The position numbers and the translations under genes were made by a program. Shown piece by piece: positions 1 to 9,812 of a stretch of 64,000 nucleotides of DNA. The notes under the pieces were generated by a model that had not been told where the DNA came from, did no database searches, and saw nothing but the letters and a program-made list of their open reading frames with translations. The stretch is from Kitasatospora herbaricolor (lineage in GTDB: Bacteria > Actinomycetota > Actinomycetes > Streptomycetales > Streptomycetaceae), in the NCBI RefSeq assembly GCF_030813695.1, contig NZ_JAUSVA010000002.1, positions 8,889,501 to 8,953,500 on the forward strand, read 5' to 3'. Within the stretch, counting starts at the first letter, position 1. Each line of letters begins with the position of its first letter.

Positions 1-1681
1 GCTGGGCTGAGATGTCCTGGTAGGCGCCGCGGACGGCGGTCAGCCGGCCCTCCAGGTCCAGCACCGGCTCGGCGACCACCCGGATGTGCCGGGCGATGCC
101 GTCCGGCCGCCGCAGCCGGAAGGCGGTGGAGGCGGGCAGCAGGTGGTGCAGCAGGGTCCGCAGGAAGCGTCCGATGGCCTCGGCGTCGTCCGGGTGGGCG
201 TGCGCCCGCAACTGGTCGATCGGGATCGGCGCCGCCGAGGGGTTGAGGCCGTACAGGTCGAACAGCGGGCTGTTCCAGGTGATCCCGCCGGTGACGGTGT
301 TCTCCTCGAAGCCGCCGATCCGGCCCAGCCGCTGGGCGTGCTGGAGCAGCTCGGCCACCCTGGCCGCCTCGTCCTCGATCCGCCAGACCAGCAGGACGGC
401 CCCGCCGTGCCGGGTGAGGCTCAGGTCGGCGACCGCGTTCAGCGGCACCTGCCCGACCACCGCGGTCAGCGTCATCCGCTCGGCCCGGAACGGCTCCCCG
501 CCGGCGTGCACGTACGCCACCTGCTCGAACAGGCCGCCCGGCCCGGCCGCCAGCGGGTACGCCTCGAGCAGCAGCGAACCCGCGACCTCGCTGCGCGGGC
601 GCCCGGCGAAGTCCACGAACCGCGCGCCCGCGTGGTGCACCCGGAAGTCGGTGACCTGGCCGTTCTCGACGTGCGGCACCAGCACCAGCGCCGGGTCGTG
701 CAGGCCGTCCGCGAGGTCGACCAGCTCGCCCAGCCGCTGCGAGGGCTCCGCGCCGGGCGCGCCCGCCCGGCCGGGGAAGGCACCGGACTGGTGCTCAAGG
801 GTGTGGGCGCACAGCTCGGCCAGCGCCTCCGCCTGCCGCCGGATCTGCGGCGACGGCGGGGCCGACGCGTCCGGCCAGCAGATCTCCAGCACGCCGGTGA
901 TCCGCCCGCCGAGCCCGGCCGGCACGGCGGCGCGCCCGCCGGCATTGCGGTGATGGCCGATCGAGGGCAGGCCCGAGCGGCCGAGCGACTCGATCCAGAC
1001 CGCGGCGCGTCGGGTCAGCGCCTGCCGGGCCGGGGTGGCCACGCCCGGGGGGACGTAGTGCCAGCGGCCGGCCTCCTGGGCCGGGAACCCGGCGTGCCCC
1101 GCGAGCGCGAGCGAGCCGTCCGGGTGGGCGCTCCAGATGGCGACGGCGGTGGCGCCCAGCGGGGCGAGGGCGTGCTCCAGCAGCGACTCGGCGACCGCCT
1201 GGGTGTCGCCGGCGGCCAGCGCCCCGCTCTCGGCGCTGCGCAGCCGCACGGCGACGGGTGTGCCGGCGGCGTCGGCCCCGGGCGGGGCGAGCAGGTCCCG
1301 GGTGGTGTCGGTGAGGTGGTCGCGGGCCGCCTGGTTGACGATCTCCGCGGCCAGTTCCAGCGGCGACCGGCCGGCCTGCCCGGCCAGCTCGGTGAGCTGC
1401 CGGGCGGCCTGCGAGGGGCCGCAGCCCAGCCGCTCGACCAGGATGCCCTTGGCGAGCTCGACCAGCGCCCGTCCGTCCGCGGTGGCCTGGGCCTCCTGGA
1501 CCTGCCGGTGCAGCCGTTCCACGGTGGACGCCAGCCGTCCGACGGTCACCTCCGCGGCCTCCGCCGGGCCCGTCGGGGCGTCCGCCGGCGGTGACGACGC
1601 GTCCCGATCCGGGCCGGCGGGGCGCCGGGCCGGCGGCGGGTGGAGCAGCTGCACCGGTTCGGTTTGCGGGGGGACCTGCAC
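1..1681 (-). CDS. ANTAR-GAF-PAS sensory regulator (3' end cut by window edge)
   Basis: About 560 residues are visible, and the frame stays open to base 1. From the N terminus: a Pro/Ala-rich leader; an ANTAR-like helical region at about residues 45-115 (RALVELAKGILVERLGC, then QAARQLTELA); a GAF-like region at about 130-270; a first PAS-like region at about 290-410; and a clear PAS_3 fold at about 440-555 (RIGGFEENTVTGGITW, HPDD, RLRRPDG, GAYQDIS). ANTAR domains normally bind hairpins in nascent RNA and prevent termination; GAF and PAS domains sense small ligands or redox state. Many actinomycete relatives end in a PP2C/SpoIIE phosphatase, but that end lies outside the window. The GTG start at 1681 has AAGGAG about 8 bases upstream. 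It lies just downstream of the hybrid kinase on the same strand, so the two may be co-transcribed. Order of domains is seen; ligand and output are unknown. Confidence 0.8.
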   Translation of the reverse strand, partial: MQVPPQTEPVQLLHPPPARRPAGPDRDASSPPADAPTGPAEAAEVTVGRLASTVERLHRQVQEAQATADGRALVELAKGILVERLGCGPSQAARQLTELAGQAGRSPLELAAEIVNQAARDHLTDTTRDLLAPPGADAAGTPVAVRLRSAESGALAAGDTQAVAESLLEHALAPLGATAVAIWSAHPDGSLALAGHAGFPAQEAGRWHYVPPGVATPARQALTRRAAVWIESLGRSGLPSIGHHRNAGGRAAVPAGLGGRITGVLEICWPDASAPPSPQIRRQAEALAELCAHTLEHQSGAFPGRAGAPGAEPSQRLGELVDLADGLHDPALVLVPHVENGQVTDFRVHHAGARFVDFAGRPRSEVAGSLLLEAYPLAAGPGGLFEQVAYVHAGGEPFRAERMTLTAVVGQVPLNAVADLSLTRHGGAVLLVWRIEDEAARVAELLQHAQRLGRIGGFEENTVTGGITWNSPLFDLYGLNPSAAPIPIDQLRAHAHPDDAEAIGRFLRTLLHHLLPASTAFRLRRPDGIARHIRVVAEPVLDLEGRLTAVRGAYQDISAQ

Positions 1682-1778
1682 GGGCTGCTCCTTCGGTCGG
1701 GTCCGCCGGGGCCGGGCGGTGGCCGGGGCGGGGGTGCCGCGCCGGTCCGGGCCGGGGGCCGGTCCGGACCGGCCCGGC

Positions 1779-4700
1779 CTAACGGCCCAGCCAGTGCTGG
1801 ATGCAGGCGACCAGGTCCGCCGCGTCGACCGGCTTGGTGACGTAGTCGCTGGCCCCGGAGGCCAGGCTCTTCTCCCGGTCGCCGGGCATCGCCTTGGCGG
1901 TGACCGCGATGATCGGCAGCGAGGCGTGCTCGGGCATCGCGCGGATCGCCGCCGTCGCCGTGTAGCCGTCCATCTCCGGCATCATCACGTCCATCAGGAC
2001 CACCGACACGGCCGGGTTGGCGACCAGGGCCTCGATGCCGGCCCGGCCGTTCTCGGCGTGCAGCACCCGCATGCCGTGGAGTTCCAGGATGCCGGTGATG
2101 GCGTACAGGTTGCGGGCGTCGTCGTCGACCACCAGCACGGTGTGGCCGGCCAGGGTGTCGCCGATCTCGCGCGCGGCGGGCTTCGCCGACTCCTCCGGGC
2201 GGACCAGTGGAAGCACGTCGCCCGGCTGGTCCGCGCTCAGGTGCAGGGTGATCCGCTCGCGCAGCTCGTCCAGGCTCGAGAGCAGTTCGAGCGGCTGGCT
2301 GGTGCTGCGCGACTGGAGGGTGAGCTCCTGGTCGGCCCGCATCCGGCGGTTGTTGTGCGCCAGGATCGGCACGCCCCGCAGCGCCGGGTCGTTGTTGACC
2401 TCCTCCAGGAACCGCAGCGCGGCGCCGTCCGGCAGGTCGAGGTCGAGCACCGCGCAGTGGCAGGCCTCGGTGGCCAGCGCGGCCGCGGCCTCGCGCACCC
2501 CGAGGGCGGTGACGAGCTCCACCGAGCGGGCGGAGCTGCCGAGGTCCCCGGCGTCGCCGAGGTCCGCGACGGCGCTCTCCGCCACCAGCGAGAGCAGTCC
2601 GCCCGCGCGGGCCTCCACCACCAGCAGCCGGCGGCGCTGCCGGGGCAGCGGCGCGGCCACGGCCGGCGGGGCGGCCGGCCGGGCGAGGGCGCTGCCGCGG
2701 GGCTGCGGGCCGGCCAGGTCGGTGCGGGCGGCGGGCAGGTAGAGGGTGAAGGTGCTGCCCTGGCCGACCGCGCTCTCGGCGGTGATGGCGCCGCCGAGCA
2801 GGTAGGCGATCTCCCGGCTGATGGAGAGCCCGAGGCCGGTGCCGCCGTACTTGCGGCTGGTGGTGCCGTCGGCCTGCTGGAAGGCGCCGAAGACGCTCTG
2901 CAGGTGCTCCTCGGCGATCCCGATCCCGGTGTCGACGACCCGGAAGGCCAGCACCGGGCCGTTGTGCCGGGCCAGGTCGGGGATCTCGGCGAGGTCCGCG
3001 TTCTCGATGCTGAGCCGCACGCTGCCGGTCTCGGTGAACTTCACCGCGTTGGACAGCAGGTTGCGCAGGATCTGCCGGAGCCGGTAGTCGTCGGTGAGGA
3101 TGTCGGTCGGCACCCCGGGGGCGGTGGTGATCCGGAAGCTCAGGCTCTTCTGGGTGATCAGCGGCTGGAAGGTCGCCTCGACGTAGTCGAGCAGCTGGCG
3201 CAGCGGCACCCGCTCGGGGTTGATGTCCATCTTGCCCGCCTCGACCTTGGAGAGGTCGAGGATGTCGTTGATCAGCTGGAGCAGGTCGGAGCCGGCCGAG
3301 TGGATGATGCCGGCGTACTCGACCTGCTTGGCGGTCAGGTTGCGGGTCGGGTTCTGGGCCAGCAGCTGGGCCAGGATGAGCAGGCTGTTCAGCGGGGTGC
3401 GCAGCTCGTGGCTCATGTTGGCCAGGAACTCGGACTTGTAGGTGGAGGCGAGGGTCAGCTGGTGGGCGCGGTCCTCCAGCTCCTGGCGGGCCTGCTCGAT
3501 CTCCAGGTTCTTGGTCTCGATGTCGCGGTTCTGCGCGGCCAGCAGTGCGGCCTTCTCCTCCAGTTCGGCGTTGGAGGACTGCAGGTCCTCCTGACGGGAC
3601 TGGAGTTCCCGGGAGCGGACCTGCAACTCGGCGGTGAGCCGCTGGGACTCGCCGAGCAGCTCGTCCGTCCGGGCGTTGGCCACGATGGTGTTGACGTTGA
3701 CGCCGACGGTCTCCATCAGCTGGTCGAGGAAGTCGCGGTGGGTCTGGGTGAACCGGTGCACGGAGGCCAGCTCGATCACCCCGAGGACCTGCCCCTCGAC
3801 CACGATCGGCAGCAGGATCAGGGAGTTGGGGGCGGTGGCGCCGAGGCCGGAGGCGATGGTGACGTAGCCGGCCGGCACCTCGTCCATCGAGATGGTGCGC
3901 CGGCTGCGGGCCGCCTGCCCGACCAGCGACTGGCCGAACCGGAAGGAGAGCGGCCGCCCCGGGCTGCCGGGCAGGTCGCGCATGCCGTACGAGCTGATCA
4001 GCCGCAGTTCGGGGCCGTCGGCCGTCTCGTCGGCCAGGTAGAAGGCCCCGTACTGGGCGCCGACCAGCGGGGTGAGTTCGTCCATCACCAGGTCGGCGAC
4101 CACCGAGAGGTCGCGGCGGCCCTGCATCAGGGCGGAGATCCGGGCCAGGTTGGACTTCAGCCAGTCCTGGTCCTGGTTGGCGCGGATGGTCTCGCGCAGG
4201 GACTCCACCATGAAGTTGATGTTGTCCTTGAGGTCGCCGACCTCGCCCGGGGCCTCGACGGTGATGGATCGGGTCAGGTCGCCCTCGGCGACCGCGCTGG
4301 TCACCTCGGCGATGGCGCGGACCTGGCGGGTCAGGTTGCCGGCCAGCTCGTTGACGTTCTCGGTCAGCCGCTTCCAGGTGCCGGAGACGCCTTCCACCTC
4401 GGCCTGGCCGCCGAGCCGGCCCTCGCTGCCGACCTCGCGGGCCACCCGGGTCACCTCCGCGGCGAACGAGGAGAGCTGGTCGACCATGGTGTTGATGGTG
4501 GTCTTGAGTTCGAGGATCTCGCCGCGCGCGTCGACGTCGATCTTGCGGGTCAGGTCGCCGCGGGCCACCGCCGTGGTGACCTGGGCGATGTTGCGGACCT
4601 GGCCGGTGAGGTTGTTGGCCATCGAGTTGACGTTGTCGGTGAGGTCCTTCCAGGTGCCGGCCACGTTCGGCACCCGGGCCTGGCCGCCGAGCGTTCCCTC

Positions 4701-6149
4701 GGTGCCGACCTCGCGGGCCACCCGGGTCACCTCGTCGGCGAACGCCGACAGGGTGTCGACCATGGTGTTGATCACCCCGGCCAGTGCCGCCACCTCGCCC
4801 TTGGCCTCCACGGTGATCTTCTGCGAGAGGTCGCCGCGGGCCACCGCCGTCGCCACCTGGGCGATCGAGCGGACCTGACCGGTCAGGTTGGAGGCCATCA
4901 CGTTGACGTTGTCGGTGAGGTCCTTCCAGGTGCCGGAGACGCCCCGGACGGTGGCCTGGCCGCCGAGGTTGCCCTCGGTGCCGACCTCGCGGGCGACCCG
5001 GGTGACCTCGTCGGCGAAGGCGGAGAGCTGGTCGACCATCGTGTTGATGGTCTCCTTGAGTTCGAGGATCTCGCCGCGGGCGTCCACCCGGATCTTCTGC
5101 GAGAGGTCGCCGCGGGCCACCGCCGTGGTGACCTGGGCGATCGAGCGGACCTGCGCGGTCAGGTTGTCCGCCATCACGTTCACCGACTCGGTGAGGTCGC
5201 GCCAGGTACCCGACACGTCCTGGACGTTGGCCTGCCCGCCGAGCCGGCCCTCGGTGCCGACCTCGCGGGCGACCCGGGTCACCTCACCGGCGAAGGCGGA
5301 GAGCTGGTCGACCATCGTGTTGATGGTCTCCTTGAGTTCGAGGATCTCGCCGCGGGCGTCCACCCGGATCTTCTGCGAGAGGTCGCCGCCCGCCACCGCC
5401 GTCGCCACCTGGGCGATCGAGCGGACCTGCGCGGTGAGGTTGCCGGCCATCGAGTTCACCGAGTCGGTGAGGTCGCGCCAGGTGCCGGAGACGTCCTGGA
5501 CGTTGGCCTGCCCGCCCAGCCGGCCCTCGGTGCCGACCTCGCGGGCAACGCGGGTCACCTCCCCGGCGAACGAGGACAACTGGTCGACCATGGTGTTGAC
5601 GGTGTTCTTGAGTTCGAGGATCTCGCCGCGGGCGTCCACGGTGATCTTCTGCGTCAGGTCGCCCTTGGCGACCGCGGTGGCCACCTGGGCGATGTCCCGC
5701 ACCTGGGTGGTGAGGTTGCCGGCCATCGCGTTGACCGAGTCGGTCAGGTCCTCCCAGGTGCCGGAGACCCCGGGGACCTCGGCCTGGCCGCCGAGCCGGC
5801 CCTCGGTGCCGACCTCGCGCGCCACCCGGGTCACCTCGGAGGTGAACAGCGACAGCTGGTCGACCATGCCGTTGAAGACCGTGGCGATCTCGCCGATCAG
5901 GCCCTCGTCGTCCGGCAGCCGAGTCCCGAAGTCGCCGTCGCGGACGGCGGTCAGCCCGGCCAGCAGCTGGCGCAGTTCGGGCTCGCCGACACCCGCGGGC
6001 CCCGACGCGGCCGGCGTGGCCGGCGGCCGGGGGACGGCCGCGCCGGCCCGGGAGGCCTCCGGCGCCGTCTTCGGTCCCGGGGTGCCCGGGTCGGCCGGGC
6101 CACGGCCCTTCGTTGCGGCCGTCGCCTTGCCGGCGCTGGTGTCAGACAT
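1779..6149 (-). CDS. Soluble hybrid histidine kinase with tandem HAMP array, GAF and receiver domains
   Basis: The protein has 1456 residues. A disordered N terminus is followed by a HAMP array (about 60-650) with six near-identical 92-residue units, each carrying VTRVAREVG[T/S]EG and LGGQA. Next come a GAF domain (about 665-820), a coiled coil (about 830-900), HisKA with phospho-acceptor His in SHELRTPL (about 913), HATPase with N box [10 protein letters not shown] (about 1033) and the G boxes DTGIGI and GGTGLGL, a degenerate receiver (about 1170-1290) and a full receiver with DVMMPEMDG (Asp about 1385) and a TKP lysine. I see no membrane segment, so it should be cytoplasmic, like Nik1/class III fungal kinases and their bacterial relatives, where the HAMP stack relays osmotic or redox signals. 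The ATG at 6149 is chosen because GAGGGGAAG precedes it; an in-frame upstream extension to 6332 lacks family-like sequence. The neighbouring sigma-factor cassette suggests stress signalling, which is inferred. Confidence 0.9.
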   Translation of the reverse strand: MSDTSAGKATAATKGRGPADPGTPGPKTAPEASRAGAAVPRPPATPAASGPAGVGEPELRQLLAGLTAVRDGDFGTRLPDDEGLIGEIATVFNGMVDQLSLFTSEVTRVAREVGTEGRLGGQAEVPGVSGTWEDLTDSVNAMAGNLTTQVRDIAQVATAVAKGDLTQKITVDARGEILELKNTVNTMVDQLSSFAGEVTRVAREVGTEGRLGGQANVQDVSGTWRDLTDSVNSMAGNLTAQVRSIAQVATAVAGGDLSQKIRVDARGEILELKETINTMVDQLSAFAGEVTRVAREVGTEGRLGGQANVQDVSGTWRDLTESVNVMADNLTAQVRSIAQVTTAVARGDLSQKIRVDARGEILELKETINTMVDQLSAFADEVTRVAREVGTEGNLGGQATVRGVSGTWKDLTDNVNVMASNLTGQVRSIAQVATAVARGDLSQKITVEAKGEVAALAGVINTMVDTLSAFADEVTRVAREVGTEGTLGGQARVPNVAGTWKDLTDNVNSMANNLTGQVRNIAQVTTAVARGDLTRKIDVDARGEILELKTTINTMVDQLSSFAAEVTRVAREVGSEGRLGGQAEVEGVSGTWKRLTENVNELAGNLTRQVRAIAEVTSAVAEGDLTRSITVEAPGEVGDLKDNINFMVESLRETIRANQDQDWLKSNLARISALMQGRRDLSVVADLVMDELTPLVGAQYGAFYLADETADGPELRLISSYGMRDLPGSPGRPLSFRFGQSLVGQAARSRRTISMDEVPAGYVTIASGLGATAPNSLILLPIVVEGQVLGVIELASVHRFTQTHRDFLDQLMETVGVNVNTIVANARTDELLGESQRLTAELQVRSRELQSRQEDLQSSNAELEEKAALLAAQNRDIETKNLEIEQARQELEDRAHQLTLASTYKSEFLANMSHELRTPLNSLLILAQLLAQNPTRNLTAKQVEYAGIIHSAGSDLLQLINDILDLSKVEAGKMDINPERVPLRQLLDYVEATFQPLITQKSLSFRITTAPGVPTDILTDDYRLRQILRNLLSNAVKFTETGSVRLSIENADLAEIPDLARHNGPVLAFRVVDTGIGIAEEHLQSVFGAFQQADGTTSRKYGGTGLGLSISREIAYLLGGAITAESAVGQGSTFTLYLPAARTDLAGPQPRGSALARPAAPPAVAAPLPRQRRRLLVVEARAGGLLSLVAESAVADLGDAGDLGSSARSVELVTALGVREAAAALATEACHCAVLDLDLPDGAALRFLEEVNNDPALRGVPILAHNNRRMRADQELTLQSRSTSQPLELLSSLDELRERITLHLSADQPGDVLPLVRPEESAKPAAREIGDTLAGHTVLVVDDDARNLYAITGILELHGMRVLHAENGRAGIEALVANPAVSVVLMDVMMPEMDGYTATAAIRAMPEHASLPIIAVTAKAMPGDREKSLASGASDYVTKPVDAADLVACIQHWLGR

Positions 6150-6549
6150 GCCGTCCCGCACTTCCCCTCGTCCGCCGTAAGGGCCGCGGACATCGCCCGG
6201 AGCGTCTGCGCGCCACGCGCTCGGCTGCCGATCCTGGACCTCAGGAGGCTCGTCGGGGGCCGGAGGACCGTCCGGTCGAGCCGCTTGGAGGTTACCCCAG
6301 GGGAGAGCCGGGGTACTGCGCTGCGAGCCCACGTCAGGGGTCGTCCGGGGCGCGGCGGCGGACGGACGCGGGGCGCGGCTGCGCCCGGCGCGCGGGCCGT
6401 GGCCGAGGCCGGCCGGCGCCGGGCGTGCCGCCGGAGGAGCGGTGCCGGAAGTGTGACGGGAGGGTCGGCGGGTAGACGCGGCTTCAACCGGACCGTGCGG
6501 GCCCGGTGCGCGGCGGGCACGCCACGGACGTCAGGAGGTGTGTGCGGCC

Positions 6550-7512
6550 ATGACCCTCGAAGTGACCCCCGGGGAGCGAACCGCCGGGCCGTTCGCGCAT
6601 CCGGCGCTGTTCTACCGCGGCCGCACCGAGTACGCGGCGGCCGTCGGCGGCTTCGTCCGGGAGGCTCTGGCGGCCTCCTTACCCGTCCTGGTGGCGGTGC
6701 CCGGCGAGCGGCTGGAGCTGCTCCGGGACGCGCTCGGGCCGGCCTGCGGCGAGCTGGAGAGCGCCGACATGACCGCGCTCGGCCGCAACCCCGGGCGGAT
6801 CCTCGCAAGGCTGCGGGAGTTCGCGGCCGGACACCGCGGCCGGGCCGTGCGGATCGTCGGGGAGCCGATCTGGCCGGGCCGCTCCGCGGCCGAGATCACC
6901 GAGGCGACCCGCCACGAGGCACTGATCAACCTGGCCTTCCGGGGGACCACCGGGACCGTCCTGTGCCCCTACGACACCGCCGGCCTGTCGCCGGCGGTGC
7001 TCACCGACGCCCGGCGCACCCACCCGACGCTGGTCCGCGGCGGGACGAGCCGGCCCAGCCGGGCCTACACCGATCCGGCGCTGGTGGTCGCCGCCTGCGA
7101 CACCCCGCTGCCCGAGCCCGCCGGGGCCCGGGAGCTGGCGTACGGGCCGGGCCGGCTGGCGCAGGTCCGCGAGCAGGTGCACGGCTGGGCGGCGGCCGCC
7201 GGCCTCGGCCTGGCCCGGACGGCCGACCTGGTGCTGGCGGTCGGCGAGGCCACCGCCAATTCGATCGCCCACGGCGGGGGCCTCGGCCGGCTGAGGTTGT
7301 GGACGGCCGACGGGCACGCCGTGGCGGAGATCACCGACGGCGGCCGGCTGGCCGACCCGCTCGCCGGCCGGAGCCGGCCCGGCCCGGCCGGGGCGGACGG
7401 CGGCCGCGGGCTCTGGATGATCCACCAGCTCTGCGACCTGGTCGAGACCCGCGCCACCGGTGCCGGCCTCACGCTGCGCCTGCACGTCGGAATGGGCCCT
7501 GGCATTCCGTGA
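6550..7512 (+). CDS. MEDS-domain/HATPase anti-sigma-type regulatory protein
   Basis: This 320-residue protein has an N-terminal MEDS-like sensor (about 15-170: HPALFYRGRTEYAAAV, later VRIVGEPIWPGRS) and a C-terminal GHKL ATPase domain with N box VGEATANSIAHGG near residue 235 and a G-rich loop ending GRGLWMIHQLCDLV. The arrangement matches actinomycete RsbA-type anti-sigma regulators, in which the ATPase domain binds a SigB-family sigma or phosphorylates a STAS protein. AGGAGG at 6533-6538 sits 11 bases before the ATG at 6550; a GTG at 6538 overlaps that ribosome site and is not preferred. It is divergent from the hybrid kinase and lies 121 bases before the sigma gene, so it probably acts on that sigma factor. 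The partner is inferred. Confidence 0.82.
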   Translation: MTLEVTPGERTAGPFAHPALFYRGRTEYAAAVGGFVREALAASLPVLVAVPGERLELLRDALGPACGELESADMTALGRNPGRILARLREFAAGHRGRAVRIVGEPIWPGRSAAEITEATRHEALINLAFRGTTGTVLCPYDTAGLSPAVLTDARRTHPTLVRGGTSRPSRAYTDPALVVAACDTPLPEPAGARELAYGPGRLAQVREQVHGWAAAAGLGLARTADLVLAVGEATANSIAHGGGLGRLRLWTADGHAVAEITDGGRLADPLAGRSRPGPAGADGGRGLWMIHQLCDLVETRATGAGLTLRLHVGMGPGIP

Positions 7513-7570
7513 CATTCCCGGCACTCTGTGGCGGTACCGTGTGGAAGTCGTGAACGTCGGTCGTCGGCCG

Positions 7571-7595
7571 GCGTGCTCCGGAGGAACCCGGGTAC
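7571..7595 (+). promoter_or_regulatory. Candidate SigB-type promoter of the sigma gene
   Basis: GCGT at 7571-7574, a 15-base spacer and GGGTAC at 7590-7595 fit the Streptomyces SigB consensus GNNT-N14-16-GGGTA(C/T) exactly. The -10 element lies 38 bases upstream of the sigma start, as expected for autoregulation. The motif is short and GC-rich, so chance is possible. Confidence 0.45.
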
Positions 7596-7633
7596 CCGGG
7601 TGGGACACGAGGCCAACCGGTGGAAGGACTGCC

Positions 7634-8548
7634 ATGACGACGTCGCTGAAGGCTGCACTGACCGCTGACCCTGGCACGGAGCGCACACACCCCGCCCCCG
7701 AGTACGGGGCGACCGCCGTCGACGCGACCGCCCCGGCGGACGAGGACCCGGGCGTCCTGATGATCGAGAACCCCCGCGAGGTGGCCCCCGCCGACGCCAG
7801 GCAGCTGTCGAAGGCCCTCTTCGTCCGCCTCGCCGCGCTGGAGGAGGGCACCCGCGAGTACTCCTACACCCGAGCCACCCTGATCGAGCTCAACCAGTCG
7901 CTGGTCCGCTACGCGGCCGGCCGGTTCCGCAACAGCCGGGAGCCGATGGACGACATCCTGCAGGTCGGGACCGTCGGCCTGATCAAGGCCATCGACAGGT
8001 TCGAACCCGAGCGCGGGCTGGAGTTCACCACCTTCGCGCTGCCCACCATCATCGGCGAGATCAAGCGCTTCTTCCGGGACACCACCTGGTCGGTGCACGT
8101 CCCCCGCCGGCTCCAGGAGCTGCGGCTGACCATCGCCAAGGCCGGCGACGAACTGGAGCAGGGGCTCGACCGGGCCCCCACCGTCGCCGAACTCGCCGCC
8201 CACCTCGGACTGACCGAGGAGGAGGTCGTCGAGGGGATGGTCGCCAGCAACAGCCACACCGCCGGCTCCCTCGACGCGGGCACCGACGACGAGGCCGAGA
8301 ACGCCCTCAACGCCCGCCTCGGCTTCGAGGACCCGGGGTTCGAACGGCTGGAGAACCTCCACGCGGTCAAGCCGCTGATCGCCGCGCTGCCCGAGCGCGA
8401 GCGCAGCATCCTGTCGATGCGGTTCGTCGAGGAACTCACCCAGTCCGAGATCGGCAGCCGGCTCGGCGTCTCCCAGATGCACGTCTCCAGGCTGCTCTCG
8501 CGCACCCTGGCCACGCTGCGCAGCGGTCTGCTGGCGGAAGAGGACTGA
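7634..8548 (+). CDS. SigB/SigF-family RNA polymerase sigma factor
   Basis: This 304-residue protein directs RNA polymerase to stress or development promoters. Region 2 is clear (DDILQVGTVGLIKAIDRFEP, then EFTTFALPTIIGEIKRFFRD, about residues 105-150), as are region 3 (VPRRLQELRLTIAKA) and region 4 with its helix-turn-helix (LTQSEIGSRLGVSQMHVSRL, about 270-290). Length and the absence of region 1.1 fit the SigB/F/G group of Streptomyces. The ATG at 7634 has GGAAGGA 7 bases upstream; in-frame extension to 7460 would overlap the previous gene and is unlikely. An MEDS-HATPase gene lies upstream and STAS and RsbW-like genes downstream, a partner-switching set. A self-recognised promoter is predicted upstream, and a hairpin follows the gene. 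Confidence 0.93.
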   Translation: MTTSLKAALTADPGTERTHPAPEYGATAVDATAPADEDPGVLMIENPREVAPADARQLSKALFVRLAALEEGTREYSYTRATLIELNQSLVRYAAGRFRNSREPMDDILQVGTVGLIKAIDRFEPERGLEFTTFALPTIIGEIKRFFRDTTWSVHVPRRLQELRLTIAKAGDELEQGLDRAPTVAELAAHLGLTEEEVVEGMVASNSHTAGSLDAGTDDEAENALNARLGFEDPGFERLENLHAVKPLIAALPERERSILSMRFVEELTQSEIGSRLGVSQMHVSRLLSRTLATLRSGLLAEED

Positions 8549-8569
8549 CAAACCCGCAGCGCCCCGCGG

Positions 8570-8602
8570 ACCGCCGGCCGGGCTGGGCCCGGGGGCGGCG
8601 GT
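8570..8602 (+). terminator. Hairpin after the sigma-factor gene
   Basis: ACCGCCG (8570-8576) pairs with CGGCGGT (8596-8602), and a further imperfect GC stem lies inside. It begins 22 bases after the sigma stop codon. No T-run follows, as is usual in Streptomyces. Confidence 0.45.
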
Positions 8603-8787
8603 CGGGGTAGGGTTCCGGACGGCCGCGGCGTACGCACGCCCGACCGGCCCGCACCCGTCGACGGGGCGCGGGCGGACCGGTCCGCGGGCGGCACACGCCA
8701 CGCGGGTGGGGCTCCGGCACTCCGGGGCCGTGACGGAGCATGATGCCCCACGTGGGTACGGAAGACTGCCGTGGAAGGTGCGGGACG

Positions 8788-9177
8788 ATGGGAATCGGTG
8801 AGGCCGGTACGGGCTCGACGTGGCCGGCGGCCGCGGCCGGCCGCTTGACGGTGGACACCCGGCAGGTCGCCGGCGCCGTGGTCTGCTCGCTCGCGGGCGA
8901 ACTCGACCTCGACAGTCTCGGCCCGGCCCGCGAGGCGCTGGAGGCGGCCACGGCCGCCGGCCCGCCGATGCTGGTCGTCGACCTGGCCGACCTGCAGTTC
9001 TGCGACTCCTCAGGGCTCAACCTGCTGCTGCAGACCCGGCTCGCCGCCGAGTCCGCGGCGCTCCCGATGCGCCTGGTGGCCCTCGCGCCGCAGGTCGCCC
9101 GGGTGTTCGAGATCACCGGGGCGGGCACCGTGTTCTCGATCCACGACTCGGTGGGCGAGGCCGTCGCGTCAGGCTGA
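8788..9177 (+). CDS. STAS-domain anti-sigma factor antagonist
   Basis: This protein of 129 residues is one STAS domain (SpoIIAA/RsbV family). Visible landmarks are the first strand VAGAVVCSLAGELDL, the central LVVDLADLQFCDSSGLNLL with candidate phospho-serines at about residues 74-75, and a C-terminal helix. In partner switching the unphosphorylated antagonist captures the anti-sigma kinase and so frees the sigma factor. The ATG at 8788 has GGAAGGTG upstream; an earlier in-frame ATG at 8740 would add an atypical Cys-rich leader. It lies between the sigma gene and an RsbW-like kinase, which are the likely targets. Confidence 0.85.
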   Translation: MGIGEAGTGSTWPAAAAGRLTVDTRQVAGAVVCSLAGELDLDSLGPAREALEAATAAGPPMLVVDLADLQFCDSSGLNLLLQTRLAAESAALPMRLVALAPQVARVFEITGAGTVFSIHDSVGEAVASG

Positions 9178-9336
9178 CGCCCCAGGCCGGCCGTCCCGGC
9201 CGAGCGGGCCCCCGGCGGTGTGTCGTCCGCCAGGAGCAGGGCAGACGACACACCACAGGGACCGGACCGGGACGGGGAAACGGCCCGGGACGAGCCGAAG
9301 TCGACCAGTGCAGAGCATCATGGCGGGGTGAACCAG

Positions 9337-9804
9337 ATGAGTTTCCAGACTCCCGGGGACACGGGGCCGGCGCGCCCCGGCCTGCCCCTCACCGGGCAGC
9401 GCCGGCGCCTCGCGCTGTCCGGACTGAAGGGCCAGGTCGCCCGTGGCCGGGACTTCACCCGCCAGGCCCTCGCCGACTGGAACTGGCCGGCCGGCCAGGA
9501 CCCGCACGGCCAGAGCACCGCGGACGACGTCCTGCTGGTGGTCTCCGAACTGCTGGCCAACGCCTGCCTGCACGCCGGCGGCCCGCACGAACTCGTCCTG
9601 ACCGCCTCCGCGGACGGACTGCGCGTCGAGGTGCTGGACGGGGACTCCACCGTGCCGGTCCTGCGCTCGCCCTACGAGCCCGGCCGCCCGGGCGGCCACG
9701 GGCTGCACATCGTCCAGAAGCTCGCCGACCGCTGGGGCGTGACGCCCGTTCAGGGCGGGAAGTCGGTCTGGCTGGAGTTCGCCGCGGGGCGCCTGTCGGC
9801 GTAG
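9337..9804 (+). CDS. RsbW-like ATP-binding anti-sigma kinase
   Basis: This protein of about 155 residues is a single GHKL ATPase domain: N box VVSELLANACLHAGG (Asn near residue 73), a G1-like VEVLDGD segment and G2-like GGHGLHIVQKLADRWGV. Such small HATPase proteins bind sigma factors or phosphorylate STAS antagonists. The start is uncertain. ATG at 9337 is preferred because GGGGTGA precedes it by 5-6 bases; GTG at 9328 or 9220 are alternatives. It follows the STAS gene by about 160 bases on the same strand. Pairing with that STAS protein is inferred. Confidence 0.8.
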   Translation: MSFQTPGDTGPARPGLPLTGQRRRLALSGLKGQVARGRDFTRQALADWNWPAGQDPHGQSTADDVLLVVSELLANACLHAGGPHELVLTASADGLRVEVLDGDSTVPVLRSPYEPGRPGGHGLHIVQKLADRWGVTPVQGGKSVWLEFAAGRLSA

Positions 9805-9812
9805 GTTCCCCG

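Noticed and set aside
84-1594. Plus-strand open frames at the left edge
   Set aside because: They are antisense to the ANTAR-GAF-PAS gene, which has a start, ribosome site and recognisable domains on the minus strand.
1137-7553. A plus-strand open frame of 2138 codons antisense to the hybrid kinase
   Set aside because: It has Gly/Arg/Val repetitive content created by the third-position GC of the minus-strand kinase and contains no domain; the minus strand has complete kinase motifs.
7995-8012. GGTTCGAACC resembling a tRNA T-loop
   Set aside because: It lies inside region 2 of the sigma-factor gene (DRFEPERG) and no cloverleaf stems surround it.
8754-8759. GGGTAC upstream of the STAS gene as a SigB -10
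   Set aside because: The nearest GNNT element gives a spacer of 12 bases, outside the 14-16 range.
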